A stretch of 64,000 nt of DNA from JBBECE01 sp040881985 (GCA_040881985.1 JBBECE010000026.1:1-64000), one strand, 5' to 3'. Counted from the stretch's first letter, positions 34,669 through 43,867 are shown. Translations and numbers: made by a program. The notes: generated by a model not told the origin, from the sequence alone.

Positions 34669-36083
34669 CGCGGCAGGTCGGTTGCGCCCATCAGGCTCTG
34701 GTCGATGGCGCGGGCGCATTGTCGGCCTTCGCGGATGGCCCAGACGACAAGGCTCTGGCCGCGCCGCATGTCGCCGCAGGAGAAGACCTTTTCCTTCGAC
34801 GTCTGGTATTTGAAGGTGTCGGCCAAGACATTGCCGCGTTTGTCGAGCTCGACGCCGAGGTCCTTGACCATGCCCTCCTGCACCGGGCCGAGAAAGCCCA
34901 TGGCAAGCAGGACCAAATCTGCCTTCAACTCGAACGCCGTTCCAGGGATGGGCTGGAACCTTTCGTCGGCGCGGGCGCAATGGAGCGACTTGACCGCGCC
35001 GTTCTCGCCGGTGAACTTGACGGTCGCAACGGCGAAATCGCGAGCGACGCCTTCTTCCTGGCTTGAGGACGTGCGCATCTTCATCGGCCAGAGCGGCCAG
35101 ACCAGCGCCTTGTTTTCCCTCTCGGGCGGAGCGGGCATGATCTCGATCTGGGTGACCGAAAGCGCGCCCTGACGGTTCGTGGTGCCGATGCAGTCCGACC
35201 CGGTGTCGCCGCCGCCGATGACGACGACATGCCTTCCCCCGGCGAGGATCGGCTTCACATTATTCAGCGGCTCGTCCGAGACGCGGCGGTTCTGCTGCGG
35301 CAGGAAATCCATGGCGAAATGGATGCCGTCCAGTTCTCGGCCGGGGATCGGCAGGTCGCGCGGGTGCTCGGCGCCGCCGGCAAGGGCCACCGCGTCAAAT
35401 TGGGCGACGAGATCGTCGATCTTCACCTCGCGGCCGACATGGGCGCCATAGTGGAAGGTGACGCCCTCGGCCTGCATTTGGGCGACGCGGCGGTCGAGAT
35501 GGCGCTTTTCCAGCTTGAAGTCGGGGATGCCGTAACGCATCAGCCCGCCGGCTTTGGCGTTCTTCTCGTAGAGATGCACGTCGTGCCCGGCGCGGGCGAG
35601 CTGCTGCGCGCACGACATGCCCGCCGGGCCGGAGCCGATTACGGCAACCGCCTTGCCGGTCTTTCGTTCCGGCAGCTCGGGATGCACCCAGCCTTCTTCC
35701 CAGCCCTTGTCGACGATGGCGCATTCGATGGTCTTGATGGAGACTGGGTTGTCGATGATGTTGAGCGTGCAGGCCGCCTCGCAGGGGGCGGGGCAGATGC
35801 GTCCGGTGAATTCGGGGAAGTTGTTGGTCGAGTGGAGGTTCTTCAGCGCCCTGAGCCAGTCGCCTCGATAGACGAGGTCGTTCCAGTCGGGGATCTGGTT
35901 GTTAACCGGGCAGCCAATCTGGCAATACGGGACGCCGCAATCCATGCAGCGCGAGGCCTGCTGACGCGTACTGTCGTCGCCGAGAGGAATGACGAACTCA
36001 TGATAGTGCGCGAGGCGCTCCGCCACAGGCGCGTACCTGCGCTCGCGGCGATCAACTTCGAGAAAGCCGGTGATCTTGCCCAT
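34665..36083 (-). CDS. gltD: glutamate synthase (NADPH), small subunit
   Basis: 472 residues from ATG 36083. Cysteines for 4Fe-4S clusters occur in CMDCGVPYCQIGCPVNN and RICPAPCEAAC, then the FAD motif VIGSGPAGMSCAQQLARAGHDVHLYEK and the NADPH motif VIGGGDTGSDC. It passes electrons from NADPH to GltB. It lies 8 bases downstream of gltB in the same operon. Confidence 0.96.
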   Translation of the reverse strand: MGKITGFLEVDRRERRYAPVAERLAHYHEFVIPLGDDSTRQQASRCMDCGVPYCQIGCPVNNQIPDWNDLVYRGDWLRALKNLHSTNNFPEFTGRICPAPCEAACTLNIIDNPVSIKTIECAIVDKGWEEGWVHPELPERKTGKAVAVIGSGPAGMSCAQQLARAGHDVHLYEKNAKAGGLMRYGIPDFKLEKRHLDRRVAQMQAEGVTFHYGAHVGREVKIDDLVAQFDAVALAGGAEHPRDLPIPGRELDGIHFAMDFLPQQNRRVSDEPLNNVKPILAGGRHVVVIGGGDTGSDCIGTTNRQGALSVTQIEIMPAPPERENKALVWPLWPMKMRTSSSQEEGVARDFAVATVKFTGENGAVKSLHCARADERFQPIPGTAFELKADLVLLAMGFLGPVQEGMVKDLGVELDKRGNVLADTFKYQTSKEKVFSCGDMRRGQSLVVWAIREGRQCARAIDQSLMGATDLPR

Positions 36084-36091
36084 GACGCTGG

Positions 36092-39000
36092 CTACTCCGC
36101 GGCGACGCTGAGGCGGGCCCGCTCCTTTTCGAGCTCGGCGAGGGCGTGGGCGTATTCGACCGGCATGATCTTCTTGAATTTCGGCAGCCATTCCGTCCAG
36201 TTGGCAAGAATCTCCGCCGCCCGGGTGGAGCCGGCGAAGCCCTTGTGGCGCAGAAGAAGCTGGCGCAGCCGGTCGGCGTCGTTGCGGCCGAGATCGGACA
36301 TGATCTCGACGAGCCCCTTGGTCTCGAGGTCGCCGGCATGGCCGAAATCGCGGTCGTTGAGCGTTTCTTCCTCGACTACCGGCTCGAGCGAGACCATGGA
36401 CATGTTGCAGCGGCTTTCGAAGCTGCCGTCCTCGTCGAGGACATAGGCAATGCCGCCCGACATTCCCGCCGCGAAGTTGCGTCCGGTCTTGCCGAGCACG
36501 ACGACCACGCCGCCGGTCATGTATTCGCAGCAGTGGTCGCCGGCGCCCTCGACGACAGCGATGGCGCCGGAGTTGCGGACGGCGAAGCGCTCGCCGGCGA
36601 CGCCGCGGAAGTAGGCCTCGCCGGAAATCGCGCCGTAGAGGACCGTATTGCCGACGATGATCGATTCTTCCGGCACGATGCCGGAGTCCTCCGGCGGGCG
36701 GATGGCGATGCGTCCGCCGGACAGGCCCTTGCCGACGTAGTCGTTGGCCTGGCCGACGAGGTCCAACGAAACGCCCGCCGCCAGCCACGCGCCGAAGCTT
36801 TGGCCGCCGGTGCCGGTCAGCGAAATCACGATGGTGTCCTCGGACAGACCGGCGTGACCGTAGCGCCGGGCGACTTCGCCTGAGAGCATTGCGCCGGTCG
36901 AGCGGTCGGTGTTGCGGATCGTGCCGGTGATCTGTACAGGCCGCTTCTCGTCGAGCGCGGCCTTCGCCTCGGCGACGAAGCGCCGGTCGAGGATATCGCG
37001 GAGCGGGTGGTTCTGTCTCTCCGAGTTCCAGATCGCCACGCCTTCCGGCGCGTCCGGCTTGTGGAAGAGACGCGAGAAATCGAGGCCCTTCGCCTTCCAA
37101 TGGCTGACCATCCCGGTCCTGTCGAGCATCTGCATCTGCCCGATCATCTCGGAAAACTTGCGATAGCCGAGTTGCGCCATCATCTCGCGGACCTCTTCGG
37201 CGACGAAGAAGAGGTAGTTGATGACGTGCTCGGGCTTGCCGGTGAAGCGCTTGCGGAGCACCGGGTCCTGCGTGGCGACGCCGACCGGACAGGTGTTCAG
37301 GTGACATTTGCGCATCATGACGCAGCCGACGGAGATCAGCGGCGCCGTCGCCATGCCGAACTCGTCGGCACCAAGGAGGGCGCCGATCACCACGTCGCGC
37401 CCGGTTCGGATGCCGCCGTCGACCTGCACGGCGATGCGGCCGCGGAGCCGGTTCTTCACGAGCGTCTGGTGGGTCTCAGACAGGCCGATCTCCCACGGCG
37501 AGCCGGCGTGCTTGATCGAGGTCAGCGGCGAGGCGCCGGTGCCGCCCTCGTAGCCGGCGATGGTGACGTGGTCGGCGCGCGCCTTGGAGACGCCGGCGGC
37601 AACGGTGCCGACGCCGACTTCGGAGACGAGCTTGACCGAGACCTTTCCTTCTGGATTGACGTTCTTCAAGTCGAAGATGAGCTGCGCAAGATCCTCGATC
37701 GAATAGATGTCGTGGTGGGGCGGCGGCGAGATGAGGCCGACGCCCGGGGTCGAATGGCGGACGCGGGCGATGATCGCGTCGACCTTGTGGCCGGGCAATT
37801 GGCCGCCTTCGCCGGGCTTGGCGCCCTGCGCCATCTTGATCTGCATGATGTCCGAGTTGACGAGATACTCGGTGGTTGCGCCGAAGCGGCCGGAGGCGAC
37901 CTGCTTGATCGCCGAGCGCATCGAGTCGCCGTTCGGCAGCGGCTTGAAGCGATCGGCCTCCTCGCCGCCCTCGCCGGTATTCGACTTGCCGCCGATCCGG
38001 TTCATGGCGATGGCAAGTGTGGTGTGCGCCTCGCGGCTGATCGAGCCGAAGGACATGGCGCCGGTCGAAAAGCGCTTGACGATTTCCTTCGCCGGCTCGA
38101 CCTCGTCGAGCGGCACGGGCGCGCGGCCGTCTTCCTCGGCGGTCTTGACGCGGAAGAGGGAGCGAATGGTGAGGTACTTGTCCTCGGTCTCATTTACCAG
38201 GCGTGAAAACTCGCGGTAGCGATCCGGGGCATTGCCGCGCACGGCGTGCTGCAAGGCGGTAACCGTTTCGGAGCGCCACACGTGCGCTTCCCCGCGCAGG
38301 CGGAAGAGGTAGTCGCCGCCGACGTCGAGTGCCTCCGCCAGCACCGGCGACGAACCGAACGCATCGCGATGACGGCGCGCGGTTTCTTCGGCGACCTCGG
38401 CGAGGCCGACGCCTTCGATGGCGGTGGCGGTACCGGTGAAGTAACGGGCGACGAAGGCGCTCGACAGGCCGACCGCGTCGAAGATCTGCGCGCCGCAATA
38501 GGACTGATAGGTCGAGATGCCCATCTTGGCGATGACCTTGAGGATGCCCTTATCGATCGACTTGATGTAGCGGTGCTCGACCTCGAGCGCGTCGACCTCC
38601 TCGGGAAAGTCGCGCTCCATCGCGGTCAGGGTCTCGAAGGCGAGATATGGATTGATCGCCTCGGCGCCGTAGCCGGCGAGCACGCAGAAGTGATGAATCT
38701 CGCGCGCTTCACCGGTTTCGACGACGATGCCGACCGATGTGCGCAGCCCGCGGCGGATCAAGTGATGGTGGACGCCGGCGGTGGCAAGCAGCGACGGCAT
38801 CGGAATCCGGTCCGGCCCGACCATGCGATCCGACAGGATGATGATGTTGATGCCGGCGTCAACGGCTGCCTCGGCGTCGGCGCACAGGCCATCCAGCGCG
38901 CTCGACATGCCACTTGCCCCGGCATCGGTCGGATATGTGATGTCCAGCGTCTTCGACCGGAACGGGTTGTCGTCCATGTCGCCGATGGCGCGGATCTTTT

Positions 39001-40792
39001 CGAGGTCGGCGTTGGTCAGAATCGGCTGGCGCACTTCGAGGCGCTTTCGCCGCCCCAGACCTTCGAGGTCGAAGAGGTTCGGTCGCGGCCCGATGAACGA
39101 GACGAGACTCATCACCAGCTCCTCGCGGATCGAGTCGATCGGCGGATTGGTGACCTGGGCGAAGTTCTGCTTGAAGTAGGTGTAGAGCAGCTTCGGGCGG
39201 TCGGAGAGCGCCGAGATCGGCGCGTCGTTGCCCATCGAGCCGACGGCTTCCTGGCCGGTGATTGCCATCGGTGCCATCAGAATCTTCAGGTCTTCCTCGG
39301 TGTAGCCGAACGCCTGCTGGCGATCGAGCAGGCTGACGTCGTCGCGCGTCGGGTGGGCGGCCACCACCGGCAACTCCTCCACCACAATCTGGGTGCGCGC
39401 CAGCCAGTTGCGATAGGGGTGCGCCCTGGCAAGGCTCGCCTTGATCTCGTCGTCGGCGATGATCCGGCCTTGCTTCAGGTCGATGAGCAGCATCTTGCCG
39501 GGCTGCAAGCGCCATTTGGTGACGATCCGGCTTTCTTCCACCGGCAGGACGCCAGCTTCCGAGGCGAGGATTACCTCGTCGTCCGCAGTGACCATGTAGC
39601 GCGACGGGCGCAGCCCGTTGCGGTCGAGGGTGGCTCCGATCTGCTGGCCGTCGGAGAAGGCGATCGCCGCCGGTCCGTCCCACGGTTCCATAATTGCCGC
39701 GTGGTACTCGTAGAAGGCGCGCCGCTCCTCGTCCATAAGCGGGTTGCCCGCCCATGCCTCGGGGATCAGCATCATCGCCGCGTGCGGCAGCGAGTAGCCG
39801 CCGCGCAGGAGGAACTCGAGCGCGTTGTCGAAGCAGGCGGTGTCCGACTGGCCCTCGTAGGAGACCGGCCAGAGCTTCCTGATGTCGTCGCCATAGAGCT
39901 TCGATGTGACGCTCGCCTGGCGCGCCGCCATCCAGTTGACGTTGCCGCGTACCGTGTTGATCTCGCCGTTGTGGCAGACGAGACGATAGGGGTGCGCCAG
40001 GCGCCACGACGGAAAAGTATTGGTCGAGAAGCGCTGGTGGACAAGCGCCAGCGCCGACTCGAAATCCGGATTGTGCAAGTCGCGGTAGTAGTCGCCGAGC
40101 TGGTAGGCGAGGAACATCCCTTTGTAGACCAGCGTCCGGCACGACATCGAGACGACGTAGAAGTCGTTTTGCAGCCCGCCGTAGGTGGCGAAGATGCGAG
40201 CCGAGATGACCTTGCGGACGATGTAGAGCTTGCGCTCGAAAGCGTCTTCGTCGGCGATCTTGGCTCCGCGGCCAATGAACACCTGACGATGGAAGGGTTC
40301 CTTGATTGCGAACTCGGGCGCCTTCGACAGACAGGCGTTGTCGGAGGGCACGTCGCGCCACCCGAGGAGCGTCTGGCCTTCTTCGGCGATGACGTCTGCG
40401 ACGATCTTCTCCATGGCAGCGCGCATCGCGACGTCCTGAGGCATGAAGATGAAGCCGACGGCGTAACGGCCGGGCCCGGGCAGGGCGAAGCCGAGGCGCT
40501 CGGCCTCCTTGGCGAAGAAGGCATGCGGTATCTGCACGAGCATGCCGGCGCCGTCACCCATCAGCGGGTCGGCACCGACGGCACCACGGTGCGTCAGGTT
40601 CTGAACGATCCTGAGGCCGTCCTCGATGATACGGTGGGACTTCTTGTTGTGGAGATTGACGATGAAGCCGATGCCGCACGAGTCGCGCTCATGCAGCGGG
40701 TCGTAGAGGCCGGGCCCCGACGGACGGCCAGACACCGGGCGCAACGCGTCCCGGGCGATCTTCGGCTCAAATCCAACCGGCGCTTGCGCCAT
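36092..40792 (-). CDS. gltB: glutamate synthase (NADPH), large subunit
   Basis: 1566 residues from ATG 40792, chosen for the AAGAGGAAC site. A propeptide of 38 residues precedes the catalytic Cys39 in RDSCGIGF, the glutaminase nucleophile, which is expected to become residue 1 after cleavage. The FMN and 3Fe-4S part includes PPPHHDIYSIEDLAQLI, GLSETHQTLVKNRLRGRIAVQVDGG and CHLNTCPVGVATQDPVLR, and the C-terminal GXGXG beta-helix includes LSGGRIAIRP and GGVVVVLGKTGRNFAAGMSGG. It converts glutamine and 2-oxoglutarate to two glutamates. Confidence 0.97.
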   Translation of the reverse strand: MAQAPVGFEPKIARDALRPVSGRPSGPGLYDPLHERDSCGIGFIVNLHNKKSHRIIEDGLRIVQNLTHRGAVGADPLMGDGAGMLVQIPHAFFAKEAERLGFALPGPGRYAVGFIFMPQDVAMRAAMEKIVADVIAEEGQTLLGWRDVPSDNACLSKAPEFAIKEPFHRQVFIGRGAKIADEDAFERKLYIVRKVISARIFATYGGLQNDFYVVSMSCRTLVYKGMFLAYQLGDYYRDLHNPDFESALALVHQRFSTNTFPSWRLAHPYRLVCHNGEINTVRGNVNWMAARQASVTSKLYGDDIRKLWPVSYEGQSDTACFDNALEFLLRGGYSLPHAAMMLIPEAWAGNPLMDEERRAFYEYHAAIMEPWDGPAAIAFSDGQQIGATLDRNGLRPSRYMVTADDEVILASEAGVLPVEESRIVTKWRLQPGKMLLIDLKQGRIIADDEIKASLARAHPYRNWLARTQIVVEELPVVAAHPTRDDVSLLDRQQAFGYTEEDLKILMAPMAITGQEAVGSMGNDAPISALSDRPKLLYTYFKQNFAQVTNPPIDSIREELVMSLVSFIGPRPNLFDLEGLGRRKRLEVRQPILTNADLEKIRAIGDMDDNPFRSKTLDITYPTDAGASGMSSALDGLCADAEAAVDAGINIIILSDRMVGPDRIPMPSLLATAGVHHHLIRRGLRTSVGIVVETGEAREIHHFCVLAGYGAEAINPYLAFETLTAMERDFPEEVDALEVEHRYIKSIDKGILKVIAKMGISTYQSYCGAQIFDAVGLSSAFVARYFTGTATAIEGVGLAEVAEETARRHRDAFGSSPVLAEALDVGGDYLFRLRGEAHVWRSETVTALQHAVRGNAPDRYREFSRLVNETEDKYLTIRSLFRVKTAEEDGRAPVPLDEVEPAKEIVKRFSTGAMSFGSISREAHTTLAIAMNRIGGKSNTGEGGEEADRFKPLPNGDSMRSAIKQVASGRFGATTEYLVNSDIMQIKMAQGAKPGEGGQLPGHKVDAIIARVRHSTPGVGLISPPPHHDIYSIEDLAQLIFDLKNVNPEGKVSVKLVSEVGVGTVAAGVSKARADHVTIAGYEGGTGASPLTSIKHAGSPWEIGLSETHQTLVKNRLRGRIAVQVDGGIRTGRDVVIGALLGADEFGMATAPLISVGCVMMRKCHLNTCPVGVATQDPVLRKRFTGKPEHVINYLFFVAEEVREMMAQLGYRKFSEMIGQMQMLDRTGMVSHWKAKGLDFSRLFHKPDAPEGVAIWNSERQNHPLRDILDRRFVAEAKAALDEKRPVQITGTIRNTDRSTGAMLSGEVARRYGHAGLSEDTIVISLTGTGGQSFGAWLAAGVSLDLVGQANDYVGKGLSGGRIAIRPPEDSGIVPEESIIVGNTVLYGAISGEAYFRGVAGERFAVRNSGAIAVVEGAGDHCCEYMTGGVVVVLGKTGRNFAAGMSGGIAYVLDEDGSFESRCNMSMVSLEPVVEEETLNDRDFGHAGDLETKGLVEIMSDLGRNDADRLRQLLLRHKGFAGSTRAAEILANWTEWLPKFKKIMPVEYAHALAELEKERARLSVAAE

Positions 40793-41157
40793 GGCGTTCC
40801 TCTTGCATCCCGTCCCCGCTGATGTACTTAGGGGCACTGGCTCTACCCGGGTTGCGGGGTTGCTTCCGTCCCTCACGGCTCGTTGCTACCGACGCAAATC
40901 TTGTCTGTTGGCGGCGCTTTATCCAAATGGCCGCCCGATTGGTCCTGCCCGTCAGCGACGGGCTCACTCGGCCCCACCCTTCCGGTCCCTCGACCCGGCG
41001 GGCGCAACAGCCTTGCTGCCGGGAGACAGCAGGGCGCTGTAATGGACAACAGTACTGTCCTATCTGCGTTGACACTGCCAGATTTTACCAAAAGGGGCAA
41101 GCGCCGCGACGTAGATTCTTGTACCACATTTCGGGCTCACAGCTGCGGCTCGGACAA
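40793..41157 (-). other. long 5' leader of gltB with a palindromic site
   Basis: No gene is visible between gltB and hsp20 (434 bases with the hsp20 terminator). On the minus strand several GC-rich stems occur in about 41040-40830 (for example CCCGTC.GCTGACGGG and CCCGGC...GCCGGG). A palindrome ACAGTACTGT (41049-41058), extended as GGACA-N7-TGTCC at 41044-41060, lies where a promoter would be and may bind a regulator. No known riboswitch was recognised. Confidence 0.35.
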
Positions 41158-41186
41158 GCAAAAGGCGCGGCCGGCGGGCCGCGCCT
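41158..41186 (-). terminator. intrinsic terminator of hsp20
   Basis: On the minus strand a 10-bp stem AGGCGCGGCC/GGCCGCGCCT (41163-41172 and 41177-41186) is followed by TTTTGC. It lies about 40 bases after the stop. Confidence 0.75.
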
Positions 41187-41226
41187 CAAATCGATCTTGA
41201 GGAGGTCGCCCCGCAGGGACTGCGGT

Positions 41227-41679
41227 CTAGTGGGCGGACATGTCCTCGATCGTCTTGCCGTTGGCAACCACGATCTGGCGCGGACGCTTGCTCTCGGGCA
41301 GTTCGCGCTGCAGGTCGATGTGCAGGAGCCCGTTTTCGAGCTTGGCCCCCTTCACTTCGACATGCTCAGCCAACTGGAAGCGCCGCTCGAAGGTCCGTTC
41401 GGCGATGCCGCGATGCAGGAACTGACGTTGCTTGTCCTCGACCTCGGTGGTCTTGGCACCGCGGACGCTCAATGTGCTTTCCTTGGCCTCGATCGAGATC
41501 TCATCGGCGGTGAACCCGGCGACCGCCATGGAGATGCGGTAGGCATCCTCGCCGGTGCGTTCGATGTTGTAGGGGGGATAGGTGACCAGGTCCTGCGCGA
41601 CCGAGCTGTCGAGCAGCGAAAAGAGCCGGTCAAAGCCGACGGTCGAGCGATAGAACGGCGAAAAATCAAGAGCTTGCAT
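41227..41679 (-). CDS. small heat-shock protein, Hsp20/IbpA type
   Basis: 150 residues. The N-terminal arm is FSPFYRSTVGFDRLFSLLDSS. The alpha-crystallin domain runs from about 37 to 128 (YPPYNIERTGEDAYRISMAVAGFTADEISIEAKESTLSVRG ... AKLENGLLHIDL), ending with the I-x-I/V tail region RQIVVA. It holds unfolding proteins in the cytoplasm. It is the usual target of a ROSE thermometer in rhizobia, and such a leader is present directly upstream along with an RpoH-like promoter. Confidence 0.95.
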   Translation of the reverse strand: MQALDFSPFYRSTVGFDRLFSLLDSSVAQDLVTYPPYNIERTGEDAYRISMAVAGFTADEISIEAKESTLSVRGAKTTEVEDKQRQFLHRGIAERTFERRFQLAEHVEVKGAKLENGLLHIDLQRELPESKRPRQIVVANGKTIEDMSAH

Positions 41680-41681
41680 GG

Positions 41682-41783
41682 CACATTCTCCTTGTTGAGC
41701 AACATGCGTTGGATGCCGGCCCTGCGATCCCCTAGCGGGCGGATCAGCGTCCGGGCCGCCGCGCCCGAGATACCGGCACGCGG
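41682..41783 (-). promoter_or_regulatory. ROSE-type RNA thermometer in the hsp20 leader
   Basis: The leader of about 100 bases ends in TTGCTC-AAC-AAGGAG just before the ATG. The TTGCT motif facing the AGGA of the ribosome site is the hallmark of ROSE elements, which hide the site at low temperature and melt on heat shock. GC-rich helices lie upstream (about 41700-41780). Gene type, lineage and spacing all fit. Helix prediction was not run. Confidence 0.7.
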
Positions 41784-41788
41784 CAGTG

Positions 41789-41820
41789 CAAATGTTGGAT
41801 TCGCCTTCGAGCGTTTCAAG
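41789..41820 (-). promoter_or_regulatory. RpoH-like promoter of hsp20
   Basis: On the minus strand, CTTGAAA (41814-41820) matches the -35 of alphaproteobacterial RpoH promoters. A weaker -10 (CAACATTTG, 41789-41797) follows at suitable spacing. The predicted start near 41783 gives a leader of about 104 bases. Confidence 0.5.
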
Positions 41821-41894
41821 GGCATCTTCAGGTGAACGACCGATGAATACGCGCTTCCGGCCCGGTTCAGCGGTGCGGAACTAGACATTGCGCC

Positions 41895-42000
41895 AGACGG
41901 CGGGAGCGTTCCCGCCGTCGTACCCAGGACGCCAGCATTGCCCCCCGCATGGCGTCCCCTCACGCGAGGCCAGCAGCCCCCAAAAAGGCTGCTGGCCTTC
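41895..42000 (+). other. two strong hairpins, possible small RNA
   Basis: In the 380-base gap before the hydrolase gene, a perfect 10-bp stem GACGGCGGGA/TCCCGCCGTC (about 41897-41920) is followed by an 11-bp stem GGCCAGCAGCC/GGCTGCTGGCC (41968-41978 and 41987-41997) and TTCGTTTG. The second looks like a terminator on the plus strand, though no plus-strand gene ends here. A small RNA or an attenuated leader is possible. Confidence 0.35.
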
Positions 42001-42062
42001 GTTTGCGCCCTTGCGGTCCGGCCCGCCCGGGCCTAATTCTCGGCCCATTCGGAGGGTGGGCG

Positions 42063-43040
42063 ATGGGCAACCTCGCGGTCAGAGAAAAGGCGGTCCTTCT
42101 GGACCTCAAGGCCAATCCGGTGCCGCCCGGGGCGCGGGCGGCCTATTTCACCACTTCGGACAAAGTGCAGCTGCGCTATGCGATCTGGCCACGCACGACC
42201 GGCCCCAACCGGGGAACGGTCTGCCTCGTGCACGGGCGCACCGAGACGATCGAGAAATATTTCGAGACGATCTCGGACTTTCGCCTGAGGGGGTTCTCAG
42301 TCGCCACTTTCGACTGGCGCGGCCAGGGCGGTTCGGAACGGTTCAACTCGACCAGCTATTTCGGCCATGTCGACCGGTTCGACGACTATTGGCTGGATCT
42401 GAATAGCTTTCATTCCGAAATTCTTTTGCCCGACTGTCCGCCGCCCTTCTACCTCGTCGGCCATTCGATGGGGGGGCTCGCCTCGCTGATTTCGGTGGCG
42501 CGGGACCGGCTGATGTTCGACCGGGTGTTCCTGTCGGCGCCGATGCTCGCCTTCGAGGGACTGCCGCTCGGCCTTTCGGCGCTGGCGACGGTTTTCGAGG
42601 GGCTGAAACTCGCCGGTTTCGGCCGCCTGCCGTTTCGCCGGCCGCAAGACAAGCCCTCGACCGAGGAAGGCTTCGCCGGCAATCCGCTCACCTCCGACTT
42701 CAAGCGCTATATGCGCTCGGTCGAGATTTTTCGGACTCGGCCGGACCTGATCACCACCTCGCCGACGATTTCTTGGGCGGCGACGGCGCTCAGGACCATG
42801 GCGCGGATCAACCGTGACGATTTCCCGCCCCGCATCAACGTGCCGGTGCTGATGCTGGCAGCGGCGCGCGACACGGTCGTCTCCACTTCGGCGATCGAAC
42901 AGCTCGGTTTGAGGCTCAGAACCGGCCGGCACGCGGTCATCGCCGGGGCGCGGCACGAACTGTTCATGGAAAGCGACAATCTGCGCGGCCAGGTCTTCGC
43001 AGCGTTCGATGCGTTCATCACCGAGCAAAGTCCGCACTAG
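42063..43040 (+). CDS. alpha/beta hydrolase, lysophospholipase (PldB)-like
   Basis: 325 residues from ATG 42063 with GGAGGGTGGG upstream. It has the oxyanion region LVHGRTETIEKY, FDWRGQGGS, the nucleophile elbow GHSMGGLAS, a late Asp in AARDTVVS and a final His in GARHELFMESD. This is the serine-aquaporin-type layout of monoglyceride and lysophospholipid lipases. It acts on membrane-derived lipids or esters. Its TAG is shared as CTAG with the convergent phosphatase gene. Confidence 0.9.
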   Translation: MGNLAVREKAVLLDLKANPVPPGARAAYFTTSDKVQLRYAIWPRTTGPNRGTVCLVHGRTETIEKYFETISDFRLRGFSVATFDWRGQGGSERFNSTSYFGHVDRFDDYWLDLNSFHSEILLPDCPPPFYLVGHSMGGLASLISVARDRLMFDRVFLSAPMLAFEGLPLGLSALATVFEGLKLAGFGRLPFRRPQDKPSTEEGFAGNPLTSDFKRYMRSVEIFRTRPDLITTSPTISWAATALRTMARINRDDFPPRINVPVLMLAAARDTVVSTSAIEQLGLRLRTGRHAVIAGARHELFMESDNLRGQVFAAFDAFITEQSPH

Positions 43041-43867
43041 TGCGCGGCCGGCGCGAGAAGCTCTGACGCCTGGGCATGCAGCGCCGGGGTTGCCGCCGCG
43101 ACGATCTGGCCGCCGCCTTCGGCCCGCCCGCTGCGCCACGTCGTGATCACCCCGCCCGCCGCCTCGATAATCGGGATCAGCGCAGCGATGTCGAACGGCT
43201 GCAGTCCTTCCTCGATGACGAGATCGACATGCCCTGCCGCCAGCATGCAATAGCCGTAACAGTCGGTGCCGTATCGGGTGACGCGGGCGCGCGCCTCGAC
43301 CGCATCGTAGGCAGCGCGCGACTGAGGCGACTCGAAAAGGCGCGGGCTGGTGGTGGCAAGGCGCGCCGAAGCAAGGGAGGTGACGCCGCTTACCTGCAGC
43401 GGCCCGGCCGTCGTTCCTCGCCTGAGGCGCGCGACGCCGCCAGCGGCGAAAAAACTCTCGCCGAGATAGGGCTGGCTCATCAGCCCGGCGATCGCCCGGC
43501 CAGAGCGGGTCAATCCGATCAGCGTGCCCCAGAGCGGCAGACCGGAGATGAAGGCGCGGGTGCCGTCGATCGGATCGACCAGCCAGACGTAGGGGCTGGC
43601 TGACCGGGTCTCGCCCAGTTCCTCCCCAATGATACCGTGGTCGGGAAATGCAGTCGCGATGACTTCGCGGATAGCGCGTTCGGCGGCGCGGTCAGCCTCG
43701 GTAACCGGATCGAAACCGTGGGCCGCCTTGTTGGCGATGCCGAGTGCGGTGCGGAAAAAGGGAAGGGTGTGGCGGGCAGCCGCTTCTGCCGCGCGCTCGA
43801 ACACCGCCAGAATCCGTCCCGAATCAATCTCTTCGGCGTCTTTCTGCAATCCAGCCAAGTTCTTCAC
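43037..43867 (-). CDS. hisN: inositol monophosphatase family, histidinol-phosphatase (HisN)-like
   Basis: 276 residues. It has the metal and phosphate motifs FDPVTEADRAAE, GEELGE, the signature WLVDPIDGTRAFISGLPLWGTLI, and QPFDIAALIPIIEAAGGVITTW near the C-terminus. The R-A-F-I-S-G-x-P-L-W-G form of the signature is the one seen in HisN-type histidinol-phosphatases of rhizobia and actinobacteria, giving the last phosphatase step of histidine synthesis. A general sugar phosphatase role cannot be excluded. Confidence 0.87.
   Translation of the reverse strand: MKNLAGLQKDAEEIDSGRILAVFERAAEAAARHTLPFFRTALGIANKAAHGFDPVTEADRAAERAIREVIATAFPDHGIIGEELGETRSASPYVWLVDPIDGTRAFISGLPLWGTLIGLTRSGRAIAGLMSQPYLGESFFAAGGVARLRRGTTAGPLQVSGVTSLASARLATTSPRLFESPQSRAAYDAVEARARVTRYGTDCYGYCMLAAGHVDLVIEEGLQPFDIAALIPIIEAAGGVITTWRSGRAEGGGQIVAAATPALHAQASELLAPAAH

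Noticed and set aside
36084..37307. Extended gltD frame into gltB
   Set aside because: The upstream part is an out-of-frame reading of gltB. GltD begins at ATG 36083 with the family N-terminus.
38246..40822. An open frame of 858 codons on the plus strand opposite gltB
   Set aside because: It mirrors gltB in a GC-rich genome, has no ribosome site or recognisable domain, and its sequence is the low-complexity Arg/Asp/Val-rich type seen in antisense shadows.
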